Below, one piece after another: positions 1-8,618 of a DNA stretch of 34,848 nucleotides. Location: positions 1 through 34,848 of the forward strand of contig NZ_CADCWA010000004.1 of the NCBI RefSeq assembly GCF_902806285.1. Direction: 5' to 3'. The notes beneath the pieces are model-generated. The model made no database searches. It had not been told where the DNA came from and saw nothing but the letters and a program-made list of their open reading frames with translations. This DNA is from an uncultured Sphingomonas sp. GTDB taxonomy: Bacteria > Pseudomonadota > Alphaproteobacteria > Sphingomonadales > Sphingomonadaceae. The translations under genes and the position numbers were made by a program. Within the stretch, counting starts at the first letter, position 1; every line of letters starts with the position of its first letter.

Positions 1-940
1 CCATGCGGTTCGCGTGCCTCGCCAGGCGACCTTCGTGCAGGCGAAAGGCTTCCGCGGCCACGAGCATGCCGAGACGCGCGTTGAGTTCGAGCACGGCATC
101 CAGGACCGGGACGGGCCGGCGCTCCACGATGGCGCCGGCATCGGCCAGCCTGCGCAGCGCCGCTTCGCCGTTGTTCAGGACCGCAGCCTCCGTTTCGCCC
201 CACACCACGTTAGTCGGTACCACGAGGCGGAGGCCCGCGATGCCGCCGGAGCCCATGCTGGGTGCGCCCACGCCCCTGGCGGCCGCATCGACGATGATCG
301 CTTCCGAGATGGTCCGGCACAGCACTCCCGCCGTGTCGAGCGTTCTCGAAAGCGGAAAGCAGCCATCCAGCGGCCAGCGCCCACCCGACGGCTTGAACCC
401 GATCACACCGTTGAAGGCTGCGGGCACGCGGACGGAGCCGCTCGTATCCGTGCCGATGGCAATGGGAACGAGCCCCAGCGCCACCGCCACCGCGCACCCC
501 GAGGAGGAACCTCCCGGAACGCGCGGCTCGCTGCCGCCGTGGGCGTTCGGGGGCGTGCCGTAGTGCGGGTTCAGGCCCAGGACGGAGTAGGCGAACTCGG
601 TGAGGTTGAGCTTGCCCACGGTGACGGCGCCAGCCTCGGCCAGGCGCCGGACCAGTTCGGCGTCCCGTTCCGCGGGGACGTCCTCGAGCACGATCGAGCC
701 GGCGCGGGTTGCCTCGCCCCTGAGGTCGAACAGGTCCTTCCAGGCGATCGGCACGCCGTCCAGCGGGCCGAGCGCATGGCCTGCATCGTGGCGCTGGGCA
801 GAGGCGGACGCTTCCTCCATCGCACGCGCCGGCGTTGTCCGGACGAAGATCGCTCGGTCATCAAGTGCCGAGATCCTGTCGAGGTCATGGCCGACGGCTT
901 CCAGCGGGCGTGCGGGTGATGAGCGCATCCGGATGCTCAT
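1..940 (-). CDS. Amidase signature family hydrolase (partial, C-terminus off the left edge)
   Basis: The frame runs open from ATG 940 to the left edge, giving 313 residues of a family that is usually 450-500 long. The amidase signature is clear: Lys68 in WKDLFD, the PGGSSSG loop with the cis-Ser at 145, and TDTSGSVRVP with the nucleophile Ser169, which is the Ser-cisSer-Lys triad. The family hydrolyses amide bonds in the cytosol; the substrate cannot be read from sequence. The start is 37 bases after the stop of the upstream sigma factor on the same strand, so the two are probably cotranscribed. A second in-frame ATG at 928 is possible. Plus-strand open frames across this stretch are antisense shadows. 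Confidence 0.9.
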   Translation of the reverse strand, partial: MSIRMRSSPARPLEAVGHDLDRISALDDRAIFVRTTPARAMEEASASAQRHDAGHALGPLDGVPIAWKDLFDLRGEATRAGSIVLEDVPAERDAELVRRLAEAGAVTVGKLNLTEFAYSVLGLNPHYGTPPNAHGGSEPRVPGGSSSGCAVAVALGLVPIAIGTDTSGSVRVPAAFNGVIGFKPSGGRWPLDGCFPLSRTLDTAGVLCRTISEAIIVDAAARGVGAPSMGSGGIAGLRLVVPTNVVWGETEAAVLNNGEAALRRLADAGAIVERRPVPVLDAVLELNARLGMLVAAEAFRLHEGRLARHANRM

Positions 941-977
941 GCCGGCGCGGTCGGCCTTTCCCGATACGGACGGAACT

Positions 978-1601
978 TCAGGCGCCGGCTGCATCGGAGG
1001 CAACTTCAAGCTGCATCTTCCTGATCGCGCGATGGATGTTGACCTTGAGGAGCGCAACCGACTGACCTGAGGCACTTGCCGCCTCCGACAGAGACATTTC
1101 ACGAACCTTCACGAGTTCAAGAGCCTGCTTCTGCTTCGGTGATAGGCTGGCCGTGAACTGAGCAAGGGTATGTTCCGGTGGTCGCAGCTCCTCGCCGTCG
1201 TGGCCTGGATCGGCGTAGCTCTCGTAAGCTGCCTGGTTGTGCACCTCGCGCGCCTGAAGGCGACCCCGGCGCCGGAGCGCGTCGATGGAGCGCCGCACCG
1301 CGATCGCCGCCAGCCACGGCTTCACCGGCCGGCCGGCCTGGTACGTATGCCGCACGCGATGCACGCTCAGCATGGTGTCCTGAACCACGTCCGGGATCAT
1401 GTCGGCCGACCAGCAGCGCCGCCGTGCGACCCCGGAGACGAACGGGGTCACGGAAGTCACGAACTGCCGATACGCACCCGCATCCCCGAGCTGTGCCGCG
1501 ACGAGCAGGTCGCTCCAGCGATCGTCAGGCAGCCATTCGTTATCGCTTGCCAAGGGTCTCTCCACTTGCACCAAACTGGAGCCGTCCACCAAAGGCGCCA
1601 C
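978..1601 (-). CDS. ECF-type RNA polymerase sigma factor, SigF-like, without an adjacent anti-sigma gene
   Basis: A 207-residue sigma-70 family protein with region 2 at about residues 30-105 (DVVQDTMLSVHRVRHTY, then GRPVKPWLAAIAVRR) and region 4 at about 150-200 (LSPKQKQALELVKV...LLKVNIHRAIRKM). It is closely similar along its length to the sigma factor at 23051-23665. The start is GTG, with GGAGG four bases upstream. The second copy overlaps an NrsF gene, but this one is followed only by the amidase, so any anti-sigma partner is elsewhere or shared. I see no copy of the GTAAC/CGAA promoter reading into it. ECF class is sure; SigF subgroup is inferred from the paralogue. Confidence 0.93.
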   Translation of the reverse strand: MAPLVDGSSLVQVERPLASDNEWLPDDRWSDLLVAAQLGDAGAYRQFVTSVTPFVSGVARRRCWSADMIPDVVQDTMLSVHRVRHTYQAGRPVKPWLAAIAVRRSIDALRRRGRLQAREVHNQAAYESYADPGHDGEELRPPEHTLAQFTASLSPKQKQALELVKVREMSLSEAASASGQSVALLKVNIHRAIRKMQLEVASDAAGA

Positions 1602-1941
1602 TCAGCCTCCAGACGACTAGTAAGCCAACCGGAGGCGGCCGGGTGTCGTTCCGGAGCGGGACAGGGATGCCGCCAACTTGCGCAGCTTAGGATCGTGTCG
1701 CGCAAGATTGGTCCACCGCATGTTGACCGGCCCCAGGGCGGCCGACTGCACTCGCCGCCTCGTCCTGCGCTGAGGTGTAACCATAGCCGCGGCGGCAGCG
1801 AACGACAGGACACCCGCAGCAAACGGCGAAGGACATTTGCAATGTTTGCGGGCGGTACAGCCACCGTCGCCAGCGCAGGTGGCGAAGAACCGCCCTATCG
1901 ATCGGGGTGGCTGGATGACGAACGCCGCTAGGGGAGTGACA
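1602..1941. other. Intergenic region between divergent sigma factor and cytochrome b operon
   Basis: About 340 bases without a supported gene. It holds the ribosome site of the minus-strand sigma factor at its left end and the SigF-like promoter at 1777-1802 for the plus-strand operon. The rest of the leader, about 130 bases from the promoter to ATG 1942, shows no structure I can name. Confidence 0.6.
1777..1802 (+). promoter_or_regulatory. SigF-like ECF promoter for the cytochrome b / molybdoenzyme / Moco operon
   Basis: GTAACC at 1777-1782, exactly 16 bases, then CGAA at 1799-1802. The same two boxes with the same spacing recur before other genes of the window. It points at ATG 1942, about 140 bases on. 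Confidence 0.8.
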
Positions 1942-2799
1942 ATGGCTGCAACCACGCTGACCGCTCCCGTTGCGGACCCGGCTCCGGAACGAGGACGACT
2001 CGTCAAGCGCCATAGGATCGCGACCCGCATCTGGCATTGGGTCAGCGCGCTGGCGGTGTTCGTGCTGCTGATGAGCGGGCTGATGATCTTCAACGCCCAC
2101 CCCGCGCTCTACTGGGGGAAGTATGGGGCCAACGCCGATACGCCGTGGCTGATGATCAACTCGGACGCGAACGGCGGTTTCGTCAGGTTGGCGGGCTACC
2201 GGATCCCGACCGACGGCGTCCTCGGGCGCTGGGCGGATGGCGACGGGAACATGCATACCAACGCCTTCCCGGGCTGGGCTACGATCCCCTCCTACTACAG
2301 CCTGTCGGGCGGCCGGCGCTGGCATTTCGCCTTCGCCTGGGTGCTGAGCCTGTCGCTCATCGCCTTTCTGCTCACCAGTCTGTTCAACCGGCACATCAAG
2401 CGCGACCTGGCACCGACCTTGGAAGAGCTCAAGCCGGCGCATATTGGCCAGGACATCGCGGACCATGCCCGGCTGCGCTTTCCCAAGGGCGAGGCGGCGC
2501 TGCGCTACAACATCCTCCAGAAGCTGAGCTACGTCGGCGTGATCTTCGTGCTGCTGCCGGTGATGATCCTGACCGGCCTCGCCATGTCCCCCGCCATGAA
2601 CGCGGCCTGGCCGTGGCTTACCGAGATCTTCGCCGGCCGGGCTTCGGCACGATCGATCCACTTCATCGCGGCTGCGCTGCTCGCCCTGTTCATCCTCGTG
2701 CACCTGATCATGGTGGTGCTGGCCGGGCCCTTCAACGAGATCCGATCCATGATCACCGGCCGCTTCCGCATCGTTCCTCAACCGGGGGACAAGGCATGA
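1942..2799 (+). CDS. Cytochrome b561-like membrane subunit of a molybdoenzyme
   Basis: A 285-residue integral membrane protein of the di-haem cytochrome b family (PF01292-like). Predicted helices lie near residues 34-52, 128-148, 195-215 and 238-262. Candidate haem ligands are His32 (IWHW), His128 (RRWHF), His240 and His254 (ILVHL). It should pass quinol electrons to the periplasmic molybdoenzyme encoded next, whose ATG overlaps this stop. I chose ATG 1942 because GGGGAG lies five bases before it; in-frame starts at 1837 and 1915 would add a poor N-terminus. It is not MsrQ, which belongs to a different six-helix family. The SigF-like promoter lies upstream. Confidence 0.88.
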   Translation: MAATTLTAPVADPAPERGRLVKRHRIATRIWHWVSALAVFVLLMSGLMIFNAHPALYWGKYGANADTPWLMINSDANGGFVRLAGYRIPTDGVLGRWADGDGNMHTNAFPGWATIPSYYSLSGGRRWHFAFAWVLSLSLIAFLLTSLFNRHIKRDLAPTLEELKPAHIGQDIADHARLRFPKGEAALRYNILQKLSYVGVIFVLLPVMILTGLAMSPAMNAAWPWLTEIFAGRASARSIHFIAAALLALFILVHLIMVVLAGPFNEIRSMITGRFRIVPQPGDKA

Positions 2800-3551
2800 T
2801 CAGCCGGCGCAAGATGCTCGCTTCGCTCGGGGCTGGGGCAGGGGGGCTGGTGCTCTCGGGCTGCGATCGGCTCGACGGGAGCGAGACCTTCCGCGGCGTC
2901 CTTCGGTCGAGTGAAGGCCTGACCATGCGGGCGCAGCGGCTGATCAGCGATCGCACCGCGCTGGCTCGCGAGTTCAGCCCGTCCGACATGTCGCCGGTGT
3001 TCCGCTCGAACGGCACGGCCATGCCCGGCACCAGCGCCTACCAGGCCCACCTGGCCAGCGGCTTCCGCGACTGGCGCCTGCGGGTCGACGGCCTCGTCCG
3101 CCGGCCACTGTCGCTGTCGCTGCAGCAGATCAGGGCGATGCCGGTACGTACGCAGATCACCCGGCACGATTGCGTCGAAGGCTGGAGCGCGATCGGCAAG
3201 TGGCATGGCGTGCCGCTCAAGCTGCTGCTGGACGCGGCCGGCCTGCGCCAGGAAGCTCGCTACCTCGTCTTCCACTGCGCGGACCTGTACGGCACCAACC
3301 CATATTACGAGAGCATCGACCTGATCGACGGCTTCCATCCCCAGACCATTCTCGCCTGGGGCATGAACGACGCCATGTTGCCCGTGCCCAACGGCGCGCC
3401 GCTGCGCCTCCGGGTCGAGCGACAGCTCGGCTACAAGCACGCGAAATATGTAGAACGCGTCGAGGCCGTCGCGACGCTCGCGGGAATTCAGGGCGGCAAG
3501 GGGGGGCTTTGGGAGGATAACAGCGACTACGAATGGTACGCGGGCATTTGA
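2796..3551 (+). CDS. Tat-exported molybdopterin-dependent oxidoreductase, sulfite oxidase / YedY-like, predicted lipoprotein
   Basis: A 251-residue protein with the sulfite oxidase fold. The N-terminus carries a twin-arginine motif (SRRKML) followed by the lipobox LSGC with Cys23, so it is probably exported folded and lipid-anchored on the periplasmic side. Cys126 in TRHDCVEGW is the expected molybdenum ligand. The family uses Mo-MPT without an added nucleotide. The gene overlaps the cytochrome b by four bases, an electron-delivery arrangement like that of MsrPQ/YedYZ but with a different membrane partner. By analogy it may reduce oxidised methionine or other S-/N-oxides in the envelope; the substrate is inference. 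The moa genes follow after 67 bases. Confidence 0.9.
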   Translation: MISRRKMLASLGAGAGGLVLSGCDRLDGSETFRGVLRSSEGLTMRAQRLISDRTALAREFSPSDMSPVFRSNGTAMPGTSAYQAHLASGFRDWRLRVDGLVRRPLSLSLQQIRAMPVRTQITRHDCVEGWSAIGKWHGVPLKLLLDAAGLRQEARYLVFHCADLYGTNPYYESIDLIDGFHPQTILAWGMNDAMLPVPNGAPLRLRVERQLGYKHAKYVERVEAVATLAGIQGGKGGLWEDNSDYEWYAGI

Positions 3552-3618
3552 TCCGAATTGAAGCCTCCTTGTCGCGGTACGCGGCGTTTCACGTGGGCGT
3601 TGGGCGGGCCTTGGCGGC

Positions 3619-4599
3619 ATGATCGATCCGTTCGGCCGCTCGATCTCGTACCTGCGCCTGTCGGTGACCGACCGCTGCGACCTGCGCTGCACCTATTGCA
3701 TGCCGGAGCGGATGCGTTTTCTTCCACGGGCCGACCTGCTGACGCTGGAGGAGCTCGACGAACTCGCCAGCGCCTTCATCGCCAAGGGCGTGACCAAGCT
3801 CCGCCTGACCGGCGGCGAGCCGCTGGTGCGCAAGGACATCATGCGGTTGATCGACGGGCTGTCCAGGCACCTGCGTTCGGGTGCGCTCGAGGAGCTGACC
3901 TTGACGACCAACGGCACGCGGTTGGCGCAGCACGCCGCCGACCTGGCGCGGGCAGGGGTGAAGCGGGTGAACGTCTCGCTCGATAGCCTGAACCCTGAGA
4001 CATACGCCCGGATAACCCGCGGCGGGCGGCTGGCCGAGGTGATCGCCGGGATCGATGCGGCGATCGCGGCCGGGATCCGGGTCAAGCTCAACAGCGTCGC
4101 CTTGCTGCACGACAACCTCATGGAACTGCCGGACATCGCCGCCTGGGCGCACGATCGCGGCGCCGACTTCACGGTGATCGAGGTCATGCCGCTCGGCTCG
4201 GTGGAGGCCGACCGCATCGACCAGTATGTGCCGTTGACGGAGGTTCGCCGCCGCTTCGAGCAGCGCTGGACGCTCACCGACGTTGCCCTGCGGACCGGTG
4301 GCCCCGCCCGTTACGCCCGTACCTCCGATGGCGGGCTGATCGGCTTCATCACGCCGCTCAGCCACAACTTCTGCGGTTCCTGCAACCGGGTCCGCGTGAC
4401 CTGCACCGGCAAGCTGTTCCTGTGTCTCGGCAACGCCCACGAGGCCGACCTGGGAGCGTTGCTGCGGAGCGGCGACCAGGAGGCGCTGAGCCGGGGCATC
4501 GATCGCGCGATCGGGATCAAGCCGGAACGGCACCATTTCGCGATCCGGGAGCGCGGCGCGGTGGCGCTCGACCGCCATATGTCGGTGACCGGCGGATGA
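3619..4599 (+). CDS. moaA: GTP 3',8-cyclase MoaA
   Basis: A 326-residue radical SAM enzyme that starts molybdopterin synthesis by converting GTP to 3',8-cyclo-7,8-dihydro-GTP. The N-terminal cluster is CDLRCTYC (Cys20, Cys24, Cys27) and the C-terminal 4Fe-4S ligands are Cys252, Cys255 and Cys269. LTGGEPL fits SAM binding, and the protein ends in the Gly-Gly tail that MoaA needs. Length is normal. It is the first of six Moco genes packed with overlaps behind the molybdoenzyme. The stop overlaps the start of moaD by four bases. Confidence 0.97.
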   Translation: MIDPFGRSISYLRLSVTDRCDLRCTYCMPERMRFLPRADLLTLEELDELASAFIAKGVTKLRLTGGEPLVRKDIMRLIDGLSRHLRSGALEELTLTTNGTRLAQHAADLARAGVKRVNVSLDSLNPETYARITRGGRLAEVIAGIDAAIAAGIRVKLNSVALLHDNLMELPDIAAWAHDRGADFTVIEVMPLGSVEADRIDQYVPLTEVRRRFEQRWTLTDVALRTGGPARYARTSDGGLIGFITPLSHNFCGSCNRVRVTCTGKLFLCLGNAHEADLGALLRSGDQEALSRGIDRAIGIKPERHHFAIRERGAVALDRHMSVTGG

Positions 4600-4838
4600 G
4601 GGTACGGCTGCTTTGCTTTGGGCGTCTGACGGAAGCACGGAGCGAGCGCGAAGCCACGATCGAGCTTGCCGACGGCGTCGACGACACAGCGGCTTTGCGG
4701 GCCTGGCTGGCACGGGACCACCCCGGCTTTGCGCAGCCGTCGGTACGCATCGCCCTCAACGGAGAAGTCGTCACCGGCGACCGGCCGCTGGTCGACGGCG
4801 ACGAAGTGGCGTTCATGCCTCCGGTGAGCGGCGGATGA
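4596..4838 (+). CDS. moaD: Molybdopterin synthase small subunit MoaD
   Basis: An 80-residue ubiquitin-like sulfur carrier ending in SGG; the terminal glycine is adenylated and thiocarboxylated to feed the dithiolene synthesis by MoaD-MoaE. The ATG overlaps the stop of moaA and its own stop overlaps the moaE start, both by four bases, so translation is probably coupled. No moeB-type activating enzyme is in the window, so activation must come from elsewhere. Confidence 0.94.
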   Translation: MRVRLLCFGRLTEARSEREATIELADGVDDTAALRAWLARDHPGFAQPSVRIALNGEVVTGDRPLVDGDEVAFMPPVSGG

Positions 4839-5284
4839 TCAGGGTCCAGGCCGAGCCGTTCCAGCCCGATGCCGAACTCGCCGACTTGCTGGCACGGGCG
4901 CCCGGGGCCGGCGCCGCGGTGTTCTTCGTGGGGCAGGTCCGCGGCGAGGCGGGGGCGGTCAGCACCCTGACGCTCGACCACTATCCCGCCTTCACCGAAC
5001 GCGGGATTTCCACCATCGTGGCGGCCGGCGAGGAGCGCTTCGGCTGGAGCGCCGTGTCGGTGATCCATCGCCATGGGCGTCTGGAGGCGGGGGAAGCGAT
5101 CGTCTTCGTCGGAGTTGCGGCGAGCCACCGCCGGGCCGCCTTCGAAGCGGCGGACTATCTGATGGATCGGCTCAAGACCGAGGCTCCGTTCTGGAAGCGC
5201 GAGGACGGCCCGGCCGGAAACCGGTGGATCGAGCCGAGCGAGGCTGACCGCGCCGACCGAGCGCGCTGGGGAGACGGGATTTGA
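4835..5284 (+). CDS. moaE: Molybdopterin synthase catalytic subunit MoaE
   Basis: A 149-residue protein that with MoaD converts cyclic pyranopterin monophosphate to molybdopterin. Typical stretches are VFFVGQVRG near residue 30, HRHGRLEAGE in the middle and the active-site part LKTEAPFWKRE with its two lysines. Length is standard. It overlaps moaD and moaB by four bases at each end. Confidence 0.95.
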   Translation: MIRVQAEPFQPDAELADLLARAPGAGAAVFFVGQVRGEAGAVSTLTLDHYPAFTERGISTIVAAGEERFGWSAVSVIHRHGRLEAGEAIVFVGVAASHRRAAFEAADYLMDRLKTEAPFWKREDGPAGNRWIEPSEADRADRARWGDGI

Positions 5285-5805
5285 TCGACGAGCAACGCAC
5301 CTTCACTCCGGTCCAGCTGGCCGTCCTCAGCGTGTCCGACACGCGGACGCTCGAAACCGACACCTCCGGCGCGACCCTGGCTGCGCGGATCGAAGCCGCC
5401 GGCCACCTGCTGGCCGACCGGAAGATCGTGAAGGACGACGTCGCGGCGATCGCCGCTGCGGTGCAGGCCTGGATCGACGATGAGGGCGTGGACGTGGTCA
5501 TCACCACCGGCGGCACCGGCTTCGCGACGCGGGACGTCACGCCGGAAGCGGTGCGCCCGCTATTGCAGAAGGAAATGGAGGGCTTCGCGGTGGTCTTCCA
5601 CACCGTCAGCCACCAATCGGTCGGCCTGTCGACGCTGCAGTCGCGCGCCTTTGCAGGCTTCGCGGACGGCACCTTCATTTTCTGCCTTCCCGGCTCCAAC
5701 GGTGCGGTGAAGGACGCGTGGGACAAGGTCATCTCGCCCCAGCTCGATTCACGGCAGCGGCCGTGCAACCTGGTCGAGCTGATGCCGCGGTTGCAGCGGT
5801 CCTGA
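5281..5805 (+). CDS. moaB: Molybdenum cofactor biosynthesis protein MoaB (molybdopterin adenylyltransferase type)
   Basis: A 174-residue MoaB/Mog fold protein. Family marks are LSVSDTR near residue 16, the nucleotide loop TTGGTGF near residue 77 and [13 protein letters not shown] near residue 137. MogA-type members adenylylate molybdopterin before molybdate insertion by MoeA; MoaB may fill that role here because no mogA is present. The start is TTG at 5281, overlapping the moaE stop by four bases, consistent with coupled translation. Confidence 0.92.
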   Translation: MIDEQRTFTPVQLAVLSVSDTRTLETDTSGATLAARIEAAGHLLADRKIVKDDVAAIAAAVQAWIDDEGVDVVITTGGTGFATRDVTPEAVRPLLQKEMEGFAVVFHTVSHQSVGLSTLQSRAFAGFADGTFIFCLPGSNGAVKDAWDKVISPQLDSRQRPCNLVELMPRLQRS

Positions 5806-6281
5806 TGGCGGACCTCACCCACTTCGACGAGACCGGCCGAGCGCGCATGGTCGACGTTTCGGCCAAGGCGGAAACCGTTCGGGTCGCGGTCGCGCGTGGG
5901 GCTGTGCGGATGCCTCCTGAGACACTCGCAACCGTCGAAGCCGGCGGCGTGGCCAAGGGCGACGTCGCCGCGGTCGCGGAGCTTGCCGGGATCATGGGGG
6001 CCAAGAAGACCAGCGACCTGGTTCCGCTGTGCCATCCGCTGAGCCTGTCATCCGTCCGGGTCCGGATCGAGCCCGACCGGCAGCTCTCCGGTTTGCGCGT
6101 CGAGGCGGAGGTCAAGACGACTGGGCAGACCGGCGTCGAGATGGAGGCCCTGACCGCGGTGTCGGTGGCGTGCCTGACGATCTACGACATGTTGAAGTCG
6201 GGTGCGCGGGACATGACGATCGGTCCCATCGAGCTTGTCCGGAAGAGCGGAGGCAAGTCGGGTGACTGGCGGCGCGACTGA
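5805..6281 (+). CDS. moaC: Cyclic pyranopterin monophosphate synthase MoaC
   Basis: A 158-residue enzyme for the second half of the first Moco step, turning the MoaA product into cyclic pyranopterin monophosphate. Three signature blocks are present: [34 protein letters not shown] and the C-terminal GGKSGDW. I chose ATG 5805, which shares one base with the moaB stop (TGATG); a longer frame from 5718 would run through the end of moaB. The 3' end overlaps moeA. Confidence 0.96.
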   Translation: MADLTHFDETGRARMVDVSAKAETVRVAVARGAVRMPPETLATVEAGGVAKGDVAAVAELAGIMGAKKTSDLVPLCHPLSLSSVRVRIEPDRQLSGLRVEAEVKTTGQTGVEMEALTAVSVACLTIYDMLKSGARDMTIGPIELVRKSGGKSGDWRRD

Positions 6282-7509
6282 GCTGCTCGACCTGGCTGAC
6301 GCGCGGGCGCTTCTGCTGCGCGCGGTCGAGGCGACGCCGGGCGAGCGCGTGCCGCTTGCCCAGTGCAGCGGACGCATCCTCGCCGACGCGGTCATCGCCG
6401 AACGCAACCAGCCGCCCGAGGCGCTGTCGGCGATGGACGGCTATGCCATCCGCCTGGAAGATGCGGTCGCAGGCTCCACCCTGCAGGTCATCGGCACATC
6501 GCCTGCGGGCAAGCCCTTTCGCCGGCCGGTCAGGCGCAACCAGGCCGTCCAGATCGCCACCGGCGGCGTGGTGCCGCCCGGTGCCGACCATATCCTCATC
6601 CAGGAGAATGTGACGCGTGAGGGCAGCCGGCTGCGCGTCGGCCAGTGCAATCCGCAGGCCTACATTCGTCCAGCGGGAATGGACTTCGCCGCTGGCGAGG
6701 TGGTGCTGCGCGAAGGCGATGAACTGACGCCCGGGCGGCTTGCCTTGGCTGGTGCCGCCAACGCGGGCAGCCTGCTGGTGCGGCGCCGGCCCCGGGTAGC
6801 GATCATGCCGGGTGGCGACGAACTGCGTGAGCCTGGCGAGCCGCTCGGCGAAGGAGAGATCGTCAACTCGATCACCAGCGCGCTCGCAGCCCTGGTCGGG
6901 AATTGGGGCGGCACGCCGCTGCCGCAGCCGATCCTGCCCGACGAGCGCAACGCGGCCGAAGCGCAGCTCCGCTCCAGCGAGGGCCTTGGCGCGGAGGTCA
7001 TCGTCACGCTGGGCGGCGCCTCCGTCGGCGAACGCGACTGCCTGCGGCCGGCGTTCAACGACCTGGGCGCGGACATCGTCTTCCACGGCATCGCCGTCGT
7101 TCCGGGCAAGCCGTGCTGGCACGCCCGCTTCGCGGACGGCCGCCTGGTGCTCGGCCTGCCGGGCAACCCATCCTCGGCGTTCGTGTGCGCGCACCTGCTG
7201 CTCAAGCCCTTGCTGTGGGCGCTGACGGGTCGTGATCCCGGAGAGGCCGTGCGCCCCATAGCTGCGAGGTTGACCCGACCACTGGCTGAGAACGGGCGGC
7301 GCGAAGCCTATCTGCGCGCAAAAGTCGAAGTGGACGGAGAAGGCTGCCTCGCCGTCACGCCCTGGCCGAACCAGGACAGCGGCATGGTTACTCCGCTCGC
7401 GTCCGTCAACAGCCTGCTGGTGAGACCCATAGCCGCCCCGGTCGCCTCTACGGGCGAGATGGCGCAAGTTCTTGTGATCGGCCGGATAAGCGCGAGCTCC
7501 AAACAGTAG
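6262..7509 (+). CDS. moeA: Molybdopterin molybdotransferase MoeA
   Basis: About 415 residues of MoeA, which inserts molybdate into adenylylated molybdopterin. Recognisable blocks are SAMDGYA near residue 60, [12 protein letters not shown] near residue 100, [12 protein letters not shown] in the MogA-like domain and [12 protein letters not shown], followed by the C-terminal domain IV. I chose GTG 6262, with GGAGG nine bases upstream; a TTG at 6235 in the same frame is possible. It overlaps moaC by 20 bases and closes the operon. No mobA follows, which fits a sulfite-oxidase-family client using Mo-MPT. Confidence 0.94.
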   Translation: MTGGATELLDLADARALLLRAVEATPGERVPLAQCSGRILADAVIAERNQPPEALSAMDGYAIRLEDAVAGSTLQVIGTSPAGKPFRRPVRRNQAVQIATGGVVPPGADHILIQENVTREGSRLRVGQCNPQAYIRPAGMDFAAGEVVLREGDELTPGRLALAGAANAGSLLVRRRPRVAIMPGGDELREPGEPLGEGEIVNSITSALAALVGNWGGTPLPQPILPDERNAAEAQLRSSEGLGAEVIVTLGGASVGERDCLRPAFNDLGADIVFHGIAVVPGKPCWHARFADGRLVLGLPGNPSSAFVCAHLLLKPLLWALTGRDPGEAVRPIAARLTRPLAENGRREAYLRAKVEVDGEGCLAVTPWPNQDSGMVTPLASVNSLLVRPIAAPVASTGEMAQVLVIGRISASSKQ

Positions 7510-7553
7510 CGACTCCGCCTGCTGCCCAACACGGCACCAACTTCTTAACATTT

Positions 7554-7612
7554 GATATTGATCCTGATTAGGTGCAATATCGTCCTGGTTAGGACAAACA
7601 GTCCTGATTCTG
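7554..7612. promoter_or_regulatory. Nested and tandem palindromes, candidate operator before the AraC-type regulator
   Basis: GATATTG at 7554-7560 pairs with CAATATC at 7575-7581. Inside this lies CCTGATTAGG at 7563-7572, centred on the same point, so 11 of 14 positions of a 28-base palindrome are symmetric. A second palindrome, GTCCT-N4-AGGAC at 7582-7595, is centred 21 bases further on, and a third half-site TCCTGATT begins at 7602. The stretch is AT-rich compared with its surroundings and lies about 85-140 bases before the AraC-type start. Confidence 0.6.
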
Positions 7613-7696
7613 CGTGGCTGTGCGAACGCTTCCTTGTTCCATTTTCAGCCGCTGGGACCCGCGTTGTGCGCTCCCGGTCCCTGTAGGAGAGATGAG

Positions 7697-8584
7697 ATGG
7701 CCGCCACCACCCCATTGATATCTCCCGCGGCGTTGGCCAGCGACCTGTCGGCGCCGCCCGTGCTGAGCAGCGAAACCTCCGGGTGGAAAGGGGCGGAGGT
7801 CCGGTTGTGGCAGGGCATCGACCCGCACAGCTACCCGCCGCTCGATCATCATTGCCTGACGCTGCACCTCGGCGACCCGCGGCGCATCATCAGGCGGGGG
7901 GAAGGCGGCGAGTTGCAGGCGGATATCCGTCCTGGCGCCGTCTCGTTCACGCCGATCGGCGCGGTGTACGAGTGGGAGACCACCGGTCCGGTCGACTATG
8001 CCGAACTGTACCTGTCTGCCGAATTCATCCGCAAGATCAACGCCGAGGTGTTCGACCGGGACAGCACCGGCCTTGCCCTGGAGGATCGCCTGGGGGTGCA
8101 GGAACCGCTGATCGAAGCGACCTTCAACGGATTGATCGAGGAGATGTCGGAAATGAAACCCGACTCGCGCCTGTACCTCGACTCCCTTCTCCTGACCCTC
8201 TCGGTTCGTCTGGTCAGGCTGTGCGGGAGCGTGCCCGACGAATTCGGGCAGCGGCGCCCCACGCTCGCGCCGGCCCGGCTGCGGCGTGTTCTCGAATATA
8301 TCGAAACGAACTTGTCCCTGGACATCGGGGTCGCCGATCTGGCCGCCGTCGCACGCATGAGCCCGTTCCACTTCAGCCGTGCGTTCACGCTGGCAACCGG
8401 CGGCTCGCCCTACTCGCACCTCATCAAGCGGCGGCTTGCCCGGGCCAAGACGCTTCTGGGTGAAGCGGACACGGACATACCCGCGATTGCGCTCGAATGC
8501 GGGTTCCGGACCGAGGGCCAATTCTGCCGCATGTTCAAGCGCAGTGTCGGCACGACTCCGCGGCGTTACCGGCGCGAGGCCTGA
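7697..8584 (+). CDS. AraC-family transcriptional regulator (first of a paralogous pair)
   Basis: 295 residues with an N-terminal sensory half that I cannot assign to a ligand and a C-terminal AraC double helix-turn-helix from about residue 190 (LRRVLEYIETNLSLDIGVAD, then FHFSRAF and the second helix pair ending FCRMFKRSVGTTPRRYR). ATG 7697 has GGAG eight bases upstream; a longer frame from 7634 is not favoured. The regulator at 14669-15562 shares both halves, for example the DHH motif near residue 50 and the LEDRLG stretch, so the two are duplicates with possibly different signals. A strong palindromic site lies before this gene. Targets are unknown; nearby candidates are DUF427 and the nitrilase. 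Confidence 0.9.
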   Translation: MAATTPLISPAALASDLSAPPVLSSETSGWKGAEVRLWQGIDPHSYPPLDHHCLTLHLGDPRRIIRRGEGGELQADIRPGAVSFTPIGAVYEWETTGPVDYAELYLSAEFIRKINAEVFDRDSTGLALEDRLGVQEPLIEATFNGLIEEMSEMKPDSRLYLDSLLLTLSVRLVRLCGSVPDEFGQRRPTLAPARLRRVLEYIETNLSLDIGVADLAAVARMSPFHFSRAFTLATGGSPYSHLIKRRLARAKTLLGEADTDIPAIALECGFRTEGQFCRMFKRSVGTTPRRYRREA

Positions 8585-8618
8585 CGCCTGCACCAGGGTC
8601 GCCGCTGCGGCTGGAAGG

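Noticed and set aside
14-919. Long plus-strand open frame of about 300 codons
   Set aside because: It is antisense to the amidase, whose motifs are complete on the minus strand.
1687-2781. Long minus-strand open frame
   Set aside because: Low-complexity translation, antisense to the cytochrome b gene with clear helices and haem histidines.
7365-7392. Minus-strand GTAACC inside moeA
   Set aside because: The base group 16 positions on is TCGG, not CGAA, and no minus-strand gene follows.
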